From the NCBI RefSeq assembly GCF_000739915.1, contig NZ_BBJT01000003.1, positions 744,001 to 808,000 of the forward strand: DNA of 64,000 nucleotides, in the 5' to 3' direction. A program made the translations under genes and the position numbers. Every line of letters begins with the position of its first letter. The stretch's first letter is position 1. Source of the stretch: Paenibacillus chitinolyticus NBRC 15660 (GTDB lineage Bacteria; Bacillota; Bacilli; Paenibacillales; NBRC-103111). The notes below the pieces were generated by a model, which saw only the letters and a program-made list of their open reading frames with translations, searched no databases and had not been told where the DNA came from. Shown in pieces: positions 16,339 to 25,401 of this stretch.

Positions 16339-17063
16339 TATCCTGTCACCCTTTCCACAAAAGCTGCAATCTTGGCGATATCTTTGACACCGTCCGTCTC
16401 GACTCCGCTCGAAACGTCGACTCCGTCGATTTCATATTGTTCAATGAGGTCGCCGACATTGTCGGGATTTAACCCTCCCGCTACAATCAAGGGCATGCCC
16501 GCGGACAACGCCCATTTACGGGCTGCGGGTATACAATCCCACGAGAATGTCCGCCCCGACCCTCCGCCGTAAACCGGATCGAACGTATCGATCAATACGG
16601 CATCCACTGCATCGCGATAAGGATCCAACCGCTGTATCCAGCCGTTCACTCCGTCTTTTATATCCGAAAAAGAGCTCTCGTTGACAGGAGGCTCTTCGTT
16701 TTTAATCGAGGATACTTTCCAAAGCTCCACACCAAATTGTTCTTTGATGCTTCTGCACGTTTCAGGCGCCTCTTCCCCGTGAAACTGGATAATATCCAGT
16801 TTGGCGACGGACAAAACATCCGCGAGCTCATCCCGGGTGGGATTGACAAACACCCCGACCGTCTTGGGAACACGGTGACCCTGCTGAGCACGTTCATGCA
16901 GAAACGAAATCATCTCGGAAGCTTGCTCCGGTGTGATTCGTCTTCTGCTGGGTGCAAAAACAAACCCGATCTGGCTAATCGGGAAATGTACGATTGATTT
17001 TAACACTTCAACGCTTTGAAGTCCACAAATTTTTACGTCCGGTCTTTTTGAAACCGATCCCAT
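16338..17063 (-). CDS. trpF: phosphoribosylanthranilate isomerase
   Basis: A 241-residue TIM-barrel isomerase, fourth step after chorismate in tryptophan synthesis. Motifs KICGLQS (catalytic Cys), VGVFVNP and IIQFHGEE are visible. The ATG at 17063 has GGGGAGTG upstream; a GTG three codons earlier overlaps that site. Between trpC and trpF there are 93 non-coding bases, more than at the other junctions of this operon, and I see no terminator there. Confidence 0.96.
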   Translation of the reverse strand: MGSVSKRPDVKICGLQSVEVLKSIVHFPISQIGFVFAPSRRRITPEQASEMISFLHERAQQGHRVPKTVGVFVNPTRDELADVLSVAKLDIIQFHGEEAPETCRSIKEQFGVELWKVSSIKNEEPPVNESSFSDIKDGVNGWIQRLDPYRDAVDAVLIDTFDPVYGGGSGRTFSWDCIPAARKWALSAGMPLIVAGGLNPDNVGDLIEQYEIDGVDVSSGVETDGVKDIAKIAAFVERVTG

Positions 17064-17156
17064 TTTCTTCACTCCCCGGCAGTCAAAAAGCCTGTTTTAC
17101 CGCCATTACTTCCACTCGCTTACGAAGGAAACTTCTTCTACGGCTATTCCTTTGCA

Positions 17157-17960
17157 TTAAAAATTCCGGGTCATACTGCGTTCGCCCATCAAGTCATGGA
17201 CGGCTTGGCCGACATCCGGCTGTCTCATAAAATGCTCTCCGATCAGCACGGCCTGTGCGCCGGCTTTACGGACGAACTCCAGATCGTCCCGGGAAGATAT
17301 CCCGCTTTCGCTGACTAGAATCCGGTCGTTCGGCACGATCGCCGCCAGTTCTTCCGTCGTCTTGATATCGGTCACGAACGTTTTCAGATTCCGGTTGTTA
17401 ATGCCGACTAGTGTCGCGTCCTGCTCCAGAACCGTTTCCAGCTCCCGGCGGTCGTGAACTTCCACGAGAACGTCGAGCCCGACATCCTGCGCGAGCTGCT
17501 TGAGTTCCTTAAGTTCGGAAGGCTTGAGAATGGCCGCAATCAGCAAAACGGCATCCGCGCCGATGACTCTCGCTTCCAGAACCTGCAGCGGGTCGATGGT
17601 AAAATCTTTGCGGAGCAGCGGCACGTTTACCGCTTCACGGACGGCGCTTAAATAGTCGTTGGCGCCTTGGAAATAATCTTTGTCCGTCAGCACCGAAATG
17701 CAGTCCGCTCCGGCTTCGGCATAGGCCGAAGCCAACCGGACGGGATCGAAATCGGCGCGGATGAGTCCTTTGGAAGGAGAAGCCTTCTTCACTTCCGCAA
17801 TGAGTCCCGTCGGCCGATTTCTTCCGTCCCGCAAGGCACGTTCGAATCCCCTGCATGCCTGCAGGCCGGAAATACGGCGCTCCAGCTCGGAGGAGCTTAC
17901 CTGTCCGCGAAGCTCTTCAACTTCTCTGCGTTTGGTTGTTACGATTTTTTCAAGAAACAT
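17157..17960 (-). CDS. trpC: indole-3-glycerol phosphate synthase
   Basis: A 267-residue TIM-barrel enzyme that closes the indole ring. The family hallmarks EVKKASPSKGLIRADFDPV and CISVLTDKDYF, LLRKDFTID and GINNRNLKTF are all present. Its start overlaps the trpD end by 11 bp. Confidence 0.98.
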   Translation of the reverse strand: MFLEKIVTTKRREVEELRGQVSSSELERRISGLQACRGFERALRDGRNRPTGLIAEVKKASPSKGLIRADFDPVRLASAYAEAGADCISVLTDKDYFQGANDYLSAVREAVNVPLLRKDFTIDPLQVLEARVIGADAVLLIAAILKPSELKELKQLAQDVGLDVLVEVHDRRELETVLEQDATLVGINNRNLKTFVTDIKTTEELAAIVPNDRILVSESGISSRDDLEFVRKAGAQAVLIGEHFMRQPDVGQAVHDLMGERSMTRNF

Positions 17961-18990
17961 AGCTCAGATCTCCTGTATAGTGGGCTAATTGCTGTAATTT
18001 ATCCATAGCTTTGCCGCTGTCAATGACATCGGCCGCCACCTTGACGCCTTCTTGAAGCGTGCCGGCAATTCCGGTCACGTAGAAGCAGGCGCCCGCATTG
18101 GCAAGCACGATTTCGCGGTGTGCGCCTGTGGCGCCGGTGAAAATCGTGCGGATGATTTCCGCATTCTCCGCCGCATTCCCTCCCTGGATGTCTTGCAGGG
18201 AATAAGTTTGCAGGCCGAGATCGTCCGGAGTAACGGCGTACGTGTTCACCGTTCCGTTTTTCAATTCCGTCACCTGGGTAGGCGCGGAAATGCTGATTTC
18301 GTCCAAACCGTCGTAGCTGGAAACCACGACCGCCCGTTTAAGGCCGAGCGCTCCCAGCACTTCGGCGACCAGTTCCGTCTTAGCGCGCTCGAACACTCCG
18401 AGCACCTGACGGTCGGCGCCGGCCGGGTTGGTCAACGGGCCCAGCAGGTTAAACACCGTCCGGACACCCAGCTCACGGCGGGGACCCGCAGCGTGCTTCA
18501 TCGATTGGTGATACCGCTGGGCGTACATGAAGCAGATGCCGATCTGATCGAGGCACTGCGCCGCCTGATTGCCGTCGAGCTCGATGTTTACTCCGAGCGC
18601 TTCCAGCACATCCGCGCTGCCGCTGCTGCTGGACATCGCACGGTTGCCGTGCTTGGCGACCCGGATGCCCCCGGCTGCCGCCACGATAGCGGAGGCGGTC
18701 GAGATGTTGAACGTTCCTGCCCCGTCCCCTCCGGTTCCGCAAGTATCCAGCAGATTATCCTGGATGGTCTGCACCGAGGTCGCTTTAAGCCTCATCGCTT
18801 CGGCAAAACCCGTCACCTCTTCGATTGTTTCTCCCTTAATCCTCATCGCGGTCATCACACTGCCGATTTGAGCGGGAGTCGCTTCCCCATCCATAACCGA
18901 CAGCATGACCTCCCTCGCTTCATCGCGGGATAAGTTCCCGCCTCCAATGAGTGTCGAAATCGCCCGCTGAATGGTACCATTCGCCGCCAT
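17950..18990 (-). CDS. trpD: anthranilate phosphoribosyltransferase
   Basis: A 346-residue enzyme adding phosphoribose from PRPP to anthranilate. The PRPP-binding loop DTCGTGGDGAGTFNIST and the KHGNRAMSSSSGSADVLEAL stretch are intact. Start ATG at 18990 (MAANGT) has AAGGAGG 8 nt upstream; the open frame to 19035 has no site. It is TrpD alone, with no fused TrpG domain. Confidence 0.97.
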   Translation of the reverse strand: MAANGTIQRAISTLIGGGNLSRDEAREVMLSVMDGEATPAQIGSVMTAMRIKGETIEEVTGFAEAMRLKATSVQTIQDNLLDTCGTGGDGAGTFNISTASAIVAAAGGIRVAKHGNRAMSSSSGSADVLEALGVNIELDGNQAAQCLDQIGICFMYAQRYHQSMKHAAGPRRELGVRTVFNLLGPLTNPAGADRQVLGVFERAKTELVAEVLGALGLKRAVVVSSYDGLDEISISAPTQVTELKNGTVNTYAVTPDDLGLQTYSLQDIQGGNAAENAEIIRTIFTGATGAHREIVLANAGACFYVTGIAGTLQEGVKVAADVIDSGKAMDKLQQLAHYTGDLSYVS

Positions 18991-19101
18991 CTGACCGTCC
19001 TCCTTCTTCGAAATGGATTTTAACCTGCCGTTCATCTGCCATCTATCTGCCGTTCGTTCCGTCTTCTAATTCCGGCCTTACAGGCCGCCTAACCTTCCCG
19101 C

Positions 19102-20646
19102 CTAAAGGGCCGGGACGTGGACATAGTAGTCGAGGTTCGGATTATCCGCCGCACGTCTAAACATCGCTTCCGCGGTACGGATCGCTGTCATCATCCCCCG
19201 CGCCTTGTTCACCGTCTCCTCGTATTCTTTCTCGGGATCGGAATCGAAAACAACGCCCGCTCCGGCCTGGATGTAAGCTTTGCCGTTTTTGAAAACGATG
19301 GTCCGGATCGTAATCGCCGAATCCATATTCCCCGAGAAGCCAAGGTAGCCGATAGCGCCGGAATAGGTGCCTCTTTTTTCATTTTCAAATTCGGCGATAA
19401 TCTCCATCGCTCTTAGCTTCGGCGCCCCGGACACCGTGCCCGCCGGCAGACAGGAGAGGAAGGCATCGAAGAAGTCCTTTTCTTTGTTCATCGTCCCCGA
19501 CACGTTCGACACGATGTGCATCACGTGCGAGTAGCGCTCGATCTGCATAAAGCTGTCGCAGGACACCGTACCGTACTCGGCAACCCTTCCCACATCGTTG
19601 CGCACGAGATCCACCAGCATCAGATGCTCCGCACGTTCCTTCTGGTCCGCGAGCAAATCTTGCTCAAGCTCAAGATCGTGTTCGGGCGTTTTGCCTCTCG
19701 GTCGTGTACCCGCAATGGCTCTTGTATCCACTCTCTCGTCCTCCACGCGCACCAGCATTTCGGGAGAGGTTCCCACGATGATTTCATCGTCCATTTTCAA
19801 ATAATACATGTACGGAGAGGGATTCAATGTCCGAAGCACCCGGTAAACCTGCAGCGGAGAAACATCCGTATCCGTTTCGAAACGCTGGGACAGCACCACC
19901 TGAAAGATGTCACCGGCCTTAATATATTCCTGGGCCGCTTTCACATTCGATACGTACTGTTCTTTACTCAGATTGGAACGAAAACCGTTCAGATCCGCAG
20001 TCGTTTCCACTTCACTATGGGTCATCATGGTCGAAGGGAGCGGCTTTTTGAGCTTTTGTATCGTCGCGTCCAGCTTCTGACAAGTTTGCCGGTAAGCCTC
20101 CGCTATCGTTTCCTCGCTGGCTCCGTCGGGGATATGCACGTTCGCGATCACGTTCATCTGCTGTTTGAAGTGATCGAAGGCAATGACCTGGTCGCAAAAC
20201 ATGAACTGGATATCATCCATCTGAATATCGTCGACGCGGTGTTTGGGAAGGTTCTCATAATACTGGAGAAGATCATACCCGAAAAACCCGACCGCTCCGC
20301 CCGTGAATCTAGGCAGTCCCTCAATCGAAGGGCTCCGGAATAACGCAAGCTGGCTTTTCAAAGCTTCGAGCGGTTTTTCTTCCGTCGTGACCGTTCTTCC
20401 CTGCGTCTCCAGATGAGTCTTGCCGTCGCGTGCCCTTATAATGAGAAACGGGTCTGTACCGATGAACGAATACCGGGCCCACTTAATGCCGCCCTCTACG
20501 CTTTCAAGCAGGAACGCGCGTTTCTCTTCGGCAACATGCTGAAATACTCGGATGGGTGTCTCCGTATCCGCCAGCAGGCAGCGTACAATCGGTATCAGAT
20601 TGTATTCTTTTCCTAAGCGGATCACTTCTTGAAGCTCGGTATTCAT
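19102..20646 (-). CDS. trpE: anthranilate synthase component I
   Basis: A 514-residue chorismate-utilising enzyme. The C-terminal chorismate-binding domain shows AIAGTRPRGKTPEHD, DLVRNDVGRVAEYG and GAPKLRAMEII. The N-terminal domain carries LLESVEGG, part of the tryptophan feedback site. The ATG at 20646 has AAAGGGG upstream, and the leader terminator (20685-20715) ends about 40 nt before it. No trpG/pabA glutaminase gene lies in the operon; in B. subtilis that subunit is shared with folate synthesis and encoded elsewhere, and the same is likely here. First gene under the TRAP-controlled leader. Confidence 0.97.
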   Translation of the reverse strand: MNTELQEVIRLGKEYNLIPIVRCLLADTETPIRVFQHVAEEKRAFLLESVEGGIKWARYSFIGTDPFLIIRARDGKTHLETQGRTVTTEEKPLEALKSQLALFRSPSIEGLPRFTGGAVGFFGYDLLQYYENLPKHRVDDIQMDDIQFMFCDQVIAFDHFKQQMNVIANVHIPDGASEETIAEAYRQTCQKLDATIQKLKKPLPSTMMTHSEVETTADLNGFRSNLSKEQYVSNVKAAQEYIKAGDIFQVVLSQRFETDTDVSPLQVYRVLRTLNPSPYMYYLKMDDEIIVGTSPEMLVRVEDERVDTRAIAGTRPRGKTPEHDLELEQDLLADQKERAEHLMLVDLVRNDVGRVAEYGTVSCDSFMQIERYSHVMHIVSNVSGTMNKEKDFFDAFLSCLPAGTVSGAPKLRAMEIIAEFENEKRGTYSGAIGYLGFSGNMDSAITIRTIVFKNGKAYIQAGAGVVFDSDPEKEYEETVNKARGMMTAIRTAEAMFRRAADNPNLDYYVHVPAL

Positions 20647-20684
20647 TCTTGTTTTCCCCTTTCTACGGGCAGCATTTGTAAAAA

Positions 20685-20715
20685 TAAAAAAACCTCTACG
20701 CATCCGTAGAGGTTT
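20685..20715 (-). terminator. trp leader attenuator (terminator)
   Basis: On the minus strand AAACCTCTACG GATG CGTAGAGGTTT forms an 11-bp perfect stem with a 4-nt loop, followed by TTTTATTTTTA. It ends about 40 nt before trpE. Its first arm contains CUCUAC, and CUCAA lies a few bases earlier; both can pair with GUAGAGUUGAG inside the TRAP site at 20929-20939, forming a competing antiterminator. Confidence 0.85.
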
Positions 20716-20843
20716 GGTTGAGTTCATTTGATTGGTAAGAGTGCAGAAATTCATGGCGCACCGTCTAAAGCCATAAAGGTTCGCTAAAAGAACCGGCTGT
20801 AAGACTACTGTTCCCCGATCTGCAGAAAAAAACTACAGAACCC

Positions 20844-20911
20844 CCTTTGTTATCAAAGGAACGGAACGGTTATTATCGTCCTTTCGCAACTCATGCGAAA
20901 TGCTAACGATA
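20844..20911 (-). other. folded spacer of the trp leader (two stable hairpins)
   Basis: Between the TRAP site and the attenuator are hairpins at 20874-20911 (TATCGT..TTTCGCA, loop, TGCGAAA..ACGATA) and 20844-20859 (CCTTTG, 4-nt loop, CAAAGG on the plus strand). They could shorten the physical distance between the TRAP site and the attenuator. No coding frame with a ribosome-binding site is seen in this leader. Confidence 0.6.
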
Positions 20912-20923
20912 GTTATGCGCTGC

Positions 20924-20976
20924 CTATGCTCAACTCTACTCTTCTCAACTGATCTCATCTAAGCTCTACTCATCTA
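20924..20976 (-). promoter_or_regulatory. TRAP-binding site of 11 NAG triplets
   Basis: Reading the minus strand from 20976: UAG, GAG, GAG, UAG, GAG, CAG, GAG, GAG, GAG, GAG, UAG, each separated by exactly two bases, ending at 20924. TRAP is an 11-subunit ring that binds eleven (G/U)AG triplets spaced by 2-3 nt, so the count and spacing are an exact match. The mtrB gene for TRAP is at 31132-31353. The first triplet lies almost at the predicted transcription start. Confidence 0.92.
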
Positions 20977-20981
20977 TAATA

Positions 20982-21011
20982 ACTATACTATCCGGATTAA
21001 GGATTTGTCAA
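20982..21011 (-). promoter_or_regulatory. promoter of the trp operon, inside the 3' end of aroH
   Basis: On the minus strand TTGACA (21006-21011), 18-bp spacer, TATAGT (20982-20987). The -35 lies within the last codons of aroH. The predicted start falls near 20975, right at the first TRAP triplet. Readthrough from the aroC-aroB-aroH genes upstream could also enter the leader. Confidence 0.72.
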
Positions 21012-21374
21012 TTTCACAATATCCGGACGCAGAACCTGCGCGCCTTTTAAATAAACGTGCCGCATTTCATCCTGCCGTTTCGTCGTATTGGCCAGTACCA
21101 TAAGCCGGATACATTTCGGAAGACTGTTGTCTACATCGATTTCGATGGAGCACATAAGCGGTACGAGGTCCCAGCCCGGCATCTGGCGGATGGCTCTCGC
21201 AGGGAACGTTGCGGTCAGTTCTTTGGTGACTGTAATAAAAACCGAGGAAATCTCATCGGGTTTCACTTCGTTCTCGCGGACAATCTTTTCCAAAAGCTCC
21301 AGCGTAGCCGCCAGAATCTGTCCTTCTTCGTTGCTTTCCACGGTTGTTGCGCCGCGGATTCCTCTAACGAACAT
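20997..21374 (-). CDS. aroH: chorismate mutase, AroH class
   Basis: A 125-residue AroH-type chorismate mutase (trimeric alpha/beta fold), converting chorismate to prephenate. The catalytic Arg is in RGIRGATTV and the family pattern PLMCSIEIDVDNSLPKCIR contains the active-site Cys/Glu region. GGGAGGC precedes the ATG at 21374; the gene starts 2 nt after aroB ends. Its 3' end doubles as the trp promoter. Confidence 0.97.
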   Translation of the reverse strand: MFVRGIRGATTVESNEEGQILAATLELLEKIVRENEVKPDEISSVFITVTKELTATFPARAIRQMPGWDLVPLMCSIEIDVDNSLPKCIRLMVLANTTKRQDEMRHVYLKGAQVLRPDIVKLTNP

Positions 21375-21376
21375 GA

Positions 21377-22471
21377 TTATGCCTCCCGCTTAAGTTGTTC
21401 CACGACTTCTTCCACCCATTCCCGGCGGACGTCGTTTCGGATTTCCACCTGCCCGACAGCCGTAGGTATAATGAACGTCATGGTGCCTTCCTTAAATTTC
21501 TTATCGTGCATCAATGCGCTCATAATCCGGGCCGTGTCGTACTGCTCCGGCAGACGGACCGGCAGCCCGAAGCTTTGCAGGATGCGCTTGGTCACCGTAT
21601 AGATGTCCTCGGAGTATCCGAGCTTCATGGCAAGCCGCGCCGAACCGACCATCCCGATGGAGATGGCTTCGCCGTGCAAGAGCTCGTTATAGCCCGCGAC
21701 CGCTTCTAGAGCATGGCCGATCGTGTGGCCGAGGTTCAAAATCGCCCGGAGACCGTTCTCACGCTCATCCTGTGACACAACCAGAGACTTGACCTTGCAG
21801 CCCTGGTAAAGCCCGTACTGCAGAGCTTCCGGGTCCAGGGACAGCAGCTTCTCCCGGTTGTTTTCCAGCCACGTCACAAAATCGGCGTCCCAAATCAGAC
21901 CGTGCTTGATCATTTCCGACAATCCCGCGGAAATGTCCCGCTGCGGCAGAGTTTGTAACGTGGTTACGTCGTACAGCACCATCTCCGGCTGGTGAAAAGC
22001 GCCGATGATATTTTTCGCCAAAGGATGATTGACCGCAACCTTGCCCCCGACACTGCTGTCATGAGCCAGAATGGTGGTAGGCATTTGTACAAAGGCGATG
22101 CCGCGCATAAAACTTGCGGCAGCGAAACCGGCGAGGTCTCCGACGACGCCTCCGCCCAGCGCGACAATGGCGGACTTGCGGTCCAGCCCGGCTTCAAGGG
22201 CTGCTGTAACGATTTTCTCCAGCATCTGCAAAGATTTCGAGCCCTCGCCCGGCGGCACGATAAAAGAAGACGCCTTGTACCCGCCGGCTGTCAGGCTGTC
22301 CATGACGGGCTGAAGATGATGGCGCGCAACCGACTCATCCGTAACGACCAGCAGCGGGGCGCGTTTACTGATGGCATGTTTGTCGAAATACGCGGCACAG
22401 TCCTTCAGCAGCCCTTCTCCCAAGTAGATTGGATACGAGCGCTCGCCGAGATCAACTTTCAGCTCCATCAT
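21377..22471 (-). CDS. aroB: 3-dehydroquinate synthase
   Basis: A 364-residue NAD/Zn-dependent enzyme, second step of the shikimate pathway. NAD-binding VALGGGVVGDLAGFAA, the HDSSVGGKVAVNHP loop, and the metal ligands in GHTIGHALEA and LHGEAISIGM are intact. The ATG at 22471 (or the next codon, 22468) begins one base after the aroC stop. Confidence 0.97.
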   Translation of the reverse strand: MMELKVDLGERSYPIYLGEGLLKDCAAYFDKHAISKRAPLLVVTDESVARHHLQPVMDSLTAGGYKASSFIVPPGEGSKSLQMLEKIVTAALEAGLDRKSAIVALGGGVVGDLAGFAAASFMRGIAFVQMPTTILAHDSSVGGKVAVNHPLAKNIIGAFHQPEMVLYDVTTLQTLPQRDISAGLSEMIKHGLIWDADFVTWLENNREKLLSLDPEALQYGLYQGCKVKSLVVSQDERENGLRAILNLGHTIGHALEAVAGYNELLHGEAISIGMVGSARLAMKLGYSEDIYTVTKRILQSFGLPVRLPEQYDTARIMSALMHDKKFKEGTMTFIIPTAVGQVEIRNDVRREWVEEVVEQLKREA

Positions 22472-22472
22472 C

Positions 22473-23636
22473 TTAGTAGCTCTCCACTTGCTTCAAGTAA
22501 TTCTCATAATTGCGGCGAATCTCTTCGAGAGAATCTCCGCCGAATTTCTCCATGAACGCCTGCGCGACTTCCCAGGCCACCACGTTCTCCATGATGACGC
22601 CGGCAGCTGGCACGGCACAGGTATCGGAGCGTTCCACTTGAGCCGTGAATGCTTCTTTCGTATCGATATCCACGCTCTGAAGCGGTTTGTATAGAGTCGA
22701 GATCGGCTTCATGACGCCTCTTACGACAATCGGTTCGCCCGTCGTCATTCCGCCTTCGAAACCGCCTGCGCGGTTGCTCGCCCGGCGGAAGCCTTTCTCG
22801 GGATCATATTGAATCTCGTCGTGCACGCTGGAGCCGCGCAGTTTGGCCGCTTCGAATCCGATTCCGATTTCGCAGCCTTTGAACGCCTGGATGGACAGAA
22901 CCGCCTGAGCGATGCGGCCGTCAAGCTTACGGTCCCACTGCACGTGGCTGCCCAGACCGACCGGCGCTCCTTCCACGATAACTTCCACGATGCCGCCAAG
23001 CGTATCTCCGTCGGCCTTCGCCGCGTCAATAGCCGCGATCATCGCCGCTTCCGCTTCGGGATCCGTCACTCTTACCGGAGACTCTTCCGTAATCGCGATG
23101 AGTTCGTCGATCGGAAGCTGCGGAGATTTCGCCTCCACTTCGCCGATGCGGACGACATGGCTCGCCAGCTTGATGCCGAACGCTTCAAGCAGTTGTCTGG
23201 CGACGGCGCCGCAAGCTACGCGCATCGTCGTTTCCCTGGCGCTGGAGCGTTCCAGGATGTTGCGGAGGTCGCGCTGGTTGTATTTCAAGCCGCCGTTGAG
23301 ATCCGCGTGACCCGGACGCGGCCGGTTAACCCGACGTTTTCCCTCGTCCGTATCCGGCTGCTCCTCTATGTTCATAATGGAAGTCCAGTGCTTCCAATCA
23401 TTATTCTCGACGACCAGGGCAATCGGCGCACCTGTCGTTCTGCCGTGGCGCACACCGCCGGCAATGCTTGCGGTATCTTTCTCGATCTGCATCCGGCGTC
23501 CGCGTCCGTGGCCTTTCTGCCTTCTATGTAATTGGAAGTTCATGGCTTCAAAATCAATCGTTACATTACTCGGAAATCCTTCGATGATCGCAGTCAGCTG
23601 CGGACCATGTGTTTCCCCCGCCGTTAAGTATCTCAC
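22473..23636 (-). CDS. aroC: chorismate synthase
   Basis: A 387-residue FMN-dependent enzyme that makes chorismate from EPSP. The N-terminal [23 protein letters not shown] and [16 protein letters not shown] signatures are all present. The start is a GTG at 23636 with GGGAG 8 nt upstream. It opens the aro-trp cluster behind a promoter at 23717-23745. (B. subtilis calls this gene aroF.). Confidence 0.97.
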   Translation of the reverse strand: MRYLTAGETHGPQLTAIIEGFPSNVTIDFEAMNFQLHRRQKGHGRGRRMQIEKDTASIAGGVRHGRTTGAPIALVVENNDWKHWTSIMNIEEQPDTDEGKRRVNRPRPGHADLNGGLKYNQRDLRNILERSSARETTMRVACGAVARQLLEAFGIKLASHVVRIGEVEAKSPQLPIDELIAITEESPVRVTDPEAEAAMIAAIDAAKADGDTLGGIVEVIVEGAPVGLGSHVQWDRKLDGRIAQAVLSIQAFKGCEIGIGFEAAKLRGSSVHDEIQYDPEKGFRRASNRAGGFEGGMTTGEPIVVRGVMKPISTLYKPLQSVDIDTKEAFTAQVERSDTCAVPAAGVIMENVVAWEVAQAFMEKFGGDSLEEIRRNYENYLKQVESY

Positions 23637-23716
23637 TACTCTTGCTCCCTTCTAATCCGTACAACTACGGTACCGACAAACACTTTAGCGCTTTCAAGTG
23701 CCTAAGTTTTTCTATC

Positions 23717-23745
23717 ATTATAGTATACCCCTATGCGTTTGACAA
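23717..23745 (-). promoter_or_regulatory. sigma-A promoter ahead of aroC
   Basis: On the minus strand TTGTCA (23740-23745), 17-bp spacer, TATAAT (23717-23722). It lies about 80 nt upstream of the aroC GTG and directly after the terminator of the preceding gene. Confidence 0.75.
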
Positions 23746-23752
23746 CCGCACG

Positions 23753-23798
23753 CACAAAAAACACGCCCTGCGTGCCAGGCGGCATCAAAGCGTGTTTT
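23753..23798 (-). terminator. terminator after the small HTH-like gene
   Basis: AAAACACGC (minus strand) pairs with GCGTGTTTT, enclosing a smaller hairpin TGCC-GCCT-GGCA, and ends in TTTTTTG. It lies 34 nt after the stop at 23832. Confidence 0.8.
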
Positions 23799-23831
23799 AT
23801 CCGGTTTCCATTAGACCTGTGCTTCCGATCG

Positions 23832-23996
23832 TCAGCCGCCGGCAGATTGCTTCTGCCAAGGACCGGACGGACCGGCCATCTTCGGATCGTTCATCATCCC
23901 GAGAATCTGCACGGAATCTATGCCTAGAATCTGCGCACACTCCTGCATGGTGATAAACCCCCGGCGATAGGCGGAAATAACTTTTCGTTTATCCAT
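23832..23996 (-). CDS. small helix-turn-helix-like protein
   Basis: A 54-residue protein of unknown function. MDKRKVISAYRRGFITMQE, followed by CAQILGID, looks like a compact helix-turn-helix (two short helices with a conserved A-x-I-L-G turn). The C-terminal 15 residues are Gly/Pro-rich and probably flexible. The ATG at 23996 has AAGGAGG 6 nt upstream, which strongly supports translation; the open frame to 24026 does not. It sits between cheR and aroC, separated from aroC by a terminator. Confidence 0.72.
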   Translation of the reverse strand: MDKRKVISAYRRGFITMQECAQILGIDSVQILGMMNDPKMAGPSGPWQKQSAGG

Positions 23997-24058
23997 TTGA
24001 GTCCTCCTTGAAAGACAGTACTCCAAGTATCGGTTTCAAAAGGAAAAGTTATACATTC

Positions 24059-24838
24059 CTACCCCTTTTTCCGGTAAAAAAAGGTATCCGCGGGTTCGAG
24101 GTCATACTGGGCCGGAGAAAAAATCTGCTCGGTGGAACCGACGAACAGAATGCCTCCCGGTTTCAACGCTTTGGAAAATTTCTGATACAGCCGGTGCTTC
24201 GCTTCTTCCGTAAAATAAATGATAACATTGCGGCAGACAATCACGTCGAAGCCGCTGTCGAAACGGTCCTCCAGCAGATTCTGCTTCTGGAATTTCACCG
24301 CTTTCTTGAGTTCGTCGGAGACGTGGAAACCGAGCTGCTCCTGTTTGAAATACGTTTTCACGTAGTGGGGCGGAACGTCCTTGAGTGATCTTTCCACATA
24401 GATGCCCCGGCGCGCCTTTTCCAGCGCTCCTTCGTCAATGTCCGTCGCAAGGATGGAGGCGTCACGCAAAGCGCCCATGTGGGACAAGATCATAGCCAGC
24501 GTATACGGCTCCTCGCCGGTTGAGCAGGCTGCGCTCCAGACCTTAAGATTCCGGCTCGCGTTTCTCAGTTCCGGCAAAAATTTCTGTTCCATCACTTCCC
24601 AGCGGTTCGGGTTGCGCCAAAATTCGGAGACGTTGATCGTCATCCGGTCCAGAAATTCGTAAAAGAGTTCTTTGTCTTTCGACATGGCATCGAAATAGGC
24701 CGAGAACGTATTGTAGCCTTTTTTGATCCGCAGCGTCGTCAGACGCCTTTTCATCTGAGCTTCTTTGTATAATGCGAGATCTATCGATGTGAAGTCTTTG
24801 ATTTTGCGGATAAATAACGGAAAATCGTCGTTTTCCAA
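24059..24838 (-). CDS. cheR: chemotaxis protein methyltransferase CheR
   Basis: A 259-residue SAM-dependent methyltransferase that adds methyl groups to glutamates of chemoreceptors. The N-terminal helical CheR domain (LYKEAQMKRRLTTL) is followed by the catalytic domain with WSAACSTGEEPYTLAM (SAM loop), ILATDIDEGALEKA and IVCRNVIIYF. I chose TTG at 24838, about 10 nt after GAGGTG, because it gives the length of B. subtilis CheR (about 256). The open frame up to 24928 runs into the ndk terminator. ndk-cheR-aroC is the B. subtilis order. Confidence 0.94.
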   Translation of the reverse strand: MENDDFPLFIRKIKDFTSIDLALYKEAQMKRRLTTLRIKKGYNTFSAYFDAMSKDKELFYEFLDRMTINVSEFWRNPNRWEVMEQKFLPELRNASRNLKVWSAACSTGEEPYTLAMILSHMGALRDASILATDIDEGALEKARRGIYVERSLKDVPPHYVKTYFKQEQLGFHVSDELKKAVKFQKQNLLEDRFDSGFDVIVCRNVIIYFTEEAKHRLYQKFSKALKPGGILFVGSTEQIFSPAQYDLEPADTFFYRKKG

Positions 24839-24904
24839 GTTGTATCCCACCTCTGATGTATTTGTCCAGGTGTTGATATTCCCTATCCCGGGCGAATTCT
24901 CCTG

Positions 24905-24947
24905 CAAAAAAGAAAAAGATATAGGCAAAAATGCCCATATCTTTTTC
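24905..24947 (-). terminator. Rho-independent terminator after ndk
   Basis: On the minus strand a 14-nt arm (24933-24946) pairs with 24913-24926 across a 6-nt loop (AAAAAGATAT..GGC / GCC..TATATCTTTTT) and is followed by a C and TTTTTT. It starts 11 nt after the ndk stop. Confidence 0.88.
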
Positions 24948-24957
24948 CCTAATCCGA

Positions 24958-25401
24958 TTAAAGCCAGCGGGATACGTCGCGCTTGTAATCCAAAATTTCT
25001 TCCGGTTTGAAGAAATGGTTGATCTCGCGCTCCGCGCTCTCCGGTGAATCCGAGCCATGAATCAGGTTTAATCTCGTATGTAAGGCGAAGTCGCCGCGGA
25101 TCGTTCCGGGAGCCGCTTCCAGTACGTTCGTTTTACCGTTCAGAATGCGGGAAAGCGCAATAACCTGCTCGCCCTGCCACACCATGGCAAATACGGGACC
25201 GGAAGTAATAAACTCTACAAGCGGTTCGAAGAAGTCTTTGCCTTTATGTTCGGCATAATGCTCTTCCGCCTGCTCTCTTGTCATCAGCATCAGTTTAGCG
25301 GCTACCAGCTGGAAGCCTTTCTGCTCCAGTCTCTTGACGATCTCTCCGATCAGTCCGCGCTGGACGCCGTCCGGTTTTACCATTAGAAAAGTTTTTTCCA
25401 T
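24958..25401 (-). CDS. ndk: nucleoside diphosphate kinase
   Basis: A 147-residue enzyme that equalises NTP and dNTP pools by a phospho-histidine ping-pong mechanism. The active-site motif NLIHGSDS contains the catalytic His. [21 protein letters not shown] is the typical N-terminus, supporting ATG 25401 with TGGAGGC 7 nt upstream. It follows hepT by 124 nt in which I see no strong signal. Confidence 0.98.
   Translation of the reverse strand: MEKTFLMVKPDGVQRGLIGEIVKRLEQKGFQLVAAKLMLMTREQAEEHYAEHKGKDFFEPLVEFITSGPVFAMVWQGEQVIALSRILNGKTNVLEAAPGTIRGDFALHTRLNLIHGSDSPESAEREINHFFKPEEILDYKRDVSRWL

Noticed and set aside
18052-18933. Plus-strand open frame of 293 codons opposite trpD
   Set aside because: Antisense mirror of a conserved enzyme, with no ribosome-binding site or family match.
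20647-20754. N-terminal extension of trpE
   Set aside because: It would translate the attenuator hairpin and has no ribosome-binding site; ATG 20646 has one.
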